This document shows, in pieces, positions 63,250 through 64,000 of a stretch of DNA of 64,000 nucleotides; position 1 is the stretch's first letter; every line of letters starts with the position of its first letter. The translations under genes were made by a program, and so were the position numbers. Source of the stretch: Coemansia sp. RSA 487 (lineage: Eukaryota > Kickxellomycota > Kickxellomycetes > Kickxellales > Kickxellaceae); NCBI GenBank assembly GCA_027577595.1, contig JANBRJ010000060.1, positions 1-64,000 on the forward strand. The letters are read 5' to 3'. The notes under the pieces were generated by a model, which was not told the DNA's origin, did not search any database, and was given only the letters and a program-made list of their open reading frames with translations.

Positions 63250-63647
63250 GCATAGAGTTATGCAGTTTTCATTTATTTGCAGCTCACTATTTTCATGTAT
63301 CTACCAAATAAACCATGTGTATATGCGTGTCACAGTCTCTTTTGCCTTTTGTCTGGAGCATTTTTTGTCTGCCTTTATTTCGCAGTCGTGTATCATATTC
63401 CGGTCACATGATCGGGTAAATACCTGTTATTTTTGGACGAATTGCAATTTGCCTGCGCTCTTTGTATTTTCCTCTTCTTTTTCTCCATTTCCGAATTGCC
63501 CTTTTTCTGTACTTTTTTGCCATTTATATTTTAAAATCCTCCTTTGATTCCGCCTCGTTCCCCTTCTTTCCAACCACATCTATTTTGCGAACTCATTTAT
63601 ATTTTTAGCTTTACGTTCGTTCGACGTTTAAATCTCACAAATTCAAA
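63250..63647. other. Intergenic, COX14-like / BET1-like
   Basis: Strongly T/C-rich, as expected of a fungal promoter and leader. Nothing else seen. Confidence 0.4.
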
Positions 63648-64000
63648 ATGGCCAGAAGAGCAAATCGAACACCTGTGGATAATGGAGTCGATGCTGGCCA
63701 AAGTGAAGCCTTTGAACTGGAGCAGCAAAACGACCGGCACCTCGAAAGTCTAGCAGCCAAGGTGACTGCGCTGCACAGTGTGAGCATCAACATCAACGAC
63801 GATGTCAACAGCCAAAACAGACTGCTAGAAAGGACTAACGACACATTCAACCGCTTTGGAAACATGTTTGGGCGGACACGGCGGCAGCTAAAGCACACGC
63901 TGGCTACCGCAAACTCTAGGTTCCTGTTCTACATGGTTTGCATCCTCGTGTTTGGCGTGATCGGGCTCTACTACATCGCAAAGCACGTTTTGGCAGGGAT
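63648..64000 (+). CDS. BET1-like Qc-SNARE (3' end outside window or near its edge)
   Basis: The frame starts at ATG 63648 (MARRANRTPVDNG) and is open to the last base, so 117 residues are seen. EQQNDRHLESLAAKVTALHS and NINDDVNSQNRLLERTNDTF form the SNARE helix, with the zero-layer Gln placed in NSQNR. A basic stretch (GRTRRQLKHTL) precedes the single C-terminal transmembrane helix (FYMVCILVFGVIGLYYIAKH). This is the layout of Bet1, which works with Sed5, Bos1 and Sec22 in ER to Golgi fusion. Sft1, a shorter Golgi Qc-SNARE, is the main alternative. The protein is nearly complete, since the anchor is already at its end. Confidence 0.85.
   Translation, partial: MARRANRTPVDNGVDAGQSEAFELEQQNDRHLESLAAKVTALHSVSININDDVNSQNRLLERTNDTFNRFGNMFGRTRRQLKHTLATANSRFLFYMVCILVFGVIGLYYIAKHVLAG

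Noticed and set aside
1-64000. CRISPR arrays, virus-derived or LTR elements, complete transposons
   Set aside because: No spaced direct repeats, no reverse transcriptase, integrase, capsid or transposase signatures seen in any frame.

Overview
The window looks like nuclear DNA of a fungus. It holds fungus-specific genes or gene remains: a division-2-like chitin synthase relative, a piece of type I fatty acid synthase alpha subunit, an Afi1/SPA-type DENN protein and a MOD5-type tRNA isopentenyltransferase with a C-terminal zinc finger. Genes are dense, encoded on both strands and mostly intronless. The introns that exist have GTAAGT-like donors and TAG acceptors. The histone H2A fragment ends in SQEL, and complex I is present (an NDUFB9 relative). 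Several genes that the model yeasts lack or have remodelled are kept (KNL2/M18BP1-like, RAB3GAP1, stand-alone MALSU1). Together this points to an early-diverging fungus, most likely Zoopagomycota/Kickxellomycotina. That placement is inference from gene content, not a computed phylogeny.

Layout. 1-84: tail of histone H2A. 0.5-13 kb: KNL2/M18BP1-like centromere protein (+), double-hotdog thioesterase (-), small cytochrome b5-like protein (+), Afi1-type DENN protein (-), NDUFB9 (+), quinone oxidoreductase (+) and a spliced Nudix/CCCH/CCCH/W2 fusion (+). 13-27 kb: tRNA dimethylallyltransferase (-), RAB3GAP1 (-), RFC small subunit (+), spliced KGD2/DLST (+), condensin CND1 (-). 28-34.8 kb: a run of + genes (DUG1-type dipeptidase, PGRMC/Dap1-like, HAD hydrolase, class 2 dihydroorotate dehydrogenase) followed by a decayed FAS2 ketosynthase pseudogene. 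36-42.3 kb: a very large chitin-synthase-like protein whose catalytic motifs are substituted. 44-54 kb: C2H2 factor (-), MALSU1 (+), a 100-aa orphan (-), MEMO1 (-), four-exon ATP synthase subunit g (-), DAHP synthase (+). 54-64 kb: four-exon short CLASP (+), coiled-coil orphan (-), a gene-poor stretch with a coding-like inverted repeat, MBL-fold hydrolase (+), TIP30/HTATIP2-like (-), two-exon COX14-like (+), and the start of a BET1-like SNARE (+).

Themes. Many products act in mitochondria (NDUFB9, KGD2, DHODH, MALSU1, ATP synthase g, COX14). Others act in chromosome segregation or replication (KNL2-like, CND1, CLASP, RFC) or membrane traffic (Afi1, RAB3GAP1, BET1). The genes look like a normal mixed housekeeping region; I see no operon-like system, CRISPR array, tRNA, rRNA or recognisable transposon or virus-derived element. 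The most unusual items are the Nudix-CCCH-CCCH-W2 fusion, the fungal SANTA plus CENP-C-motif protein, the chitin synthase pseudoenzyme, the FAS2 relic and the coding-like inverted repeat.
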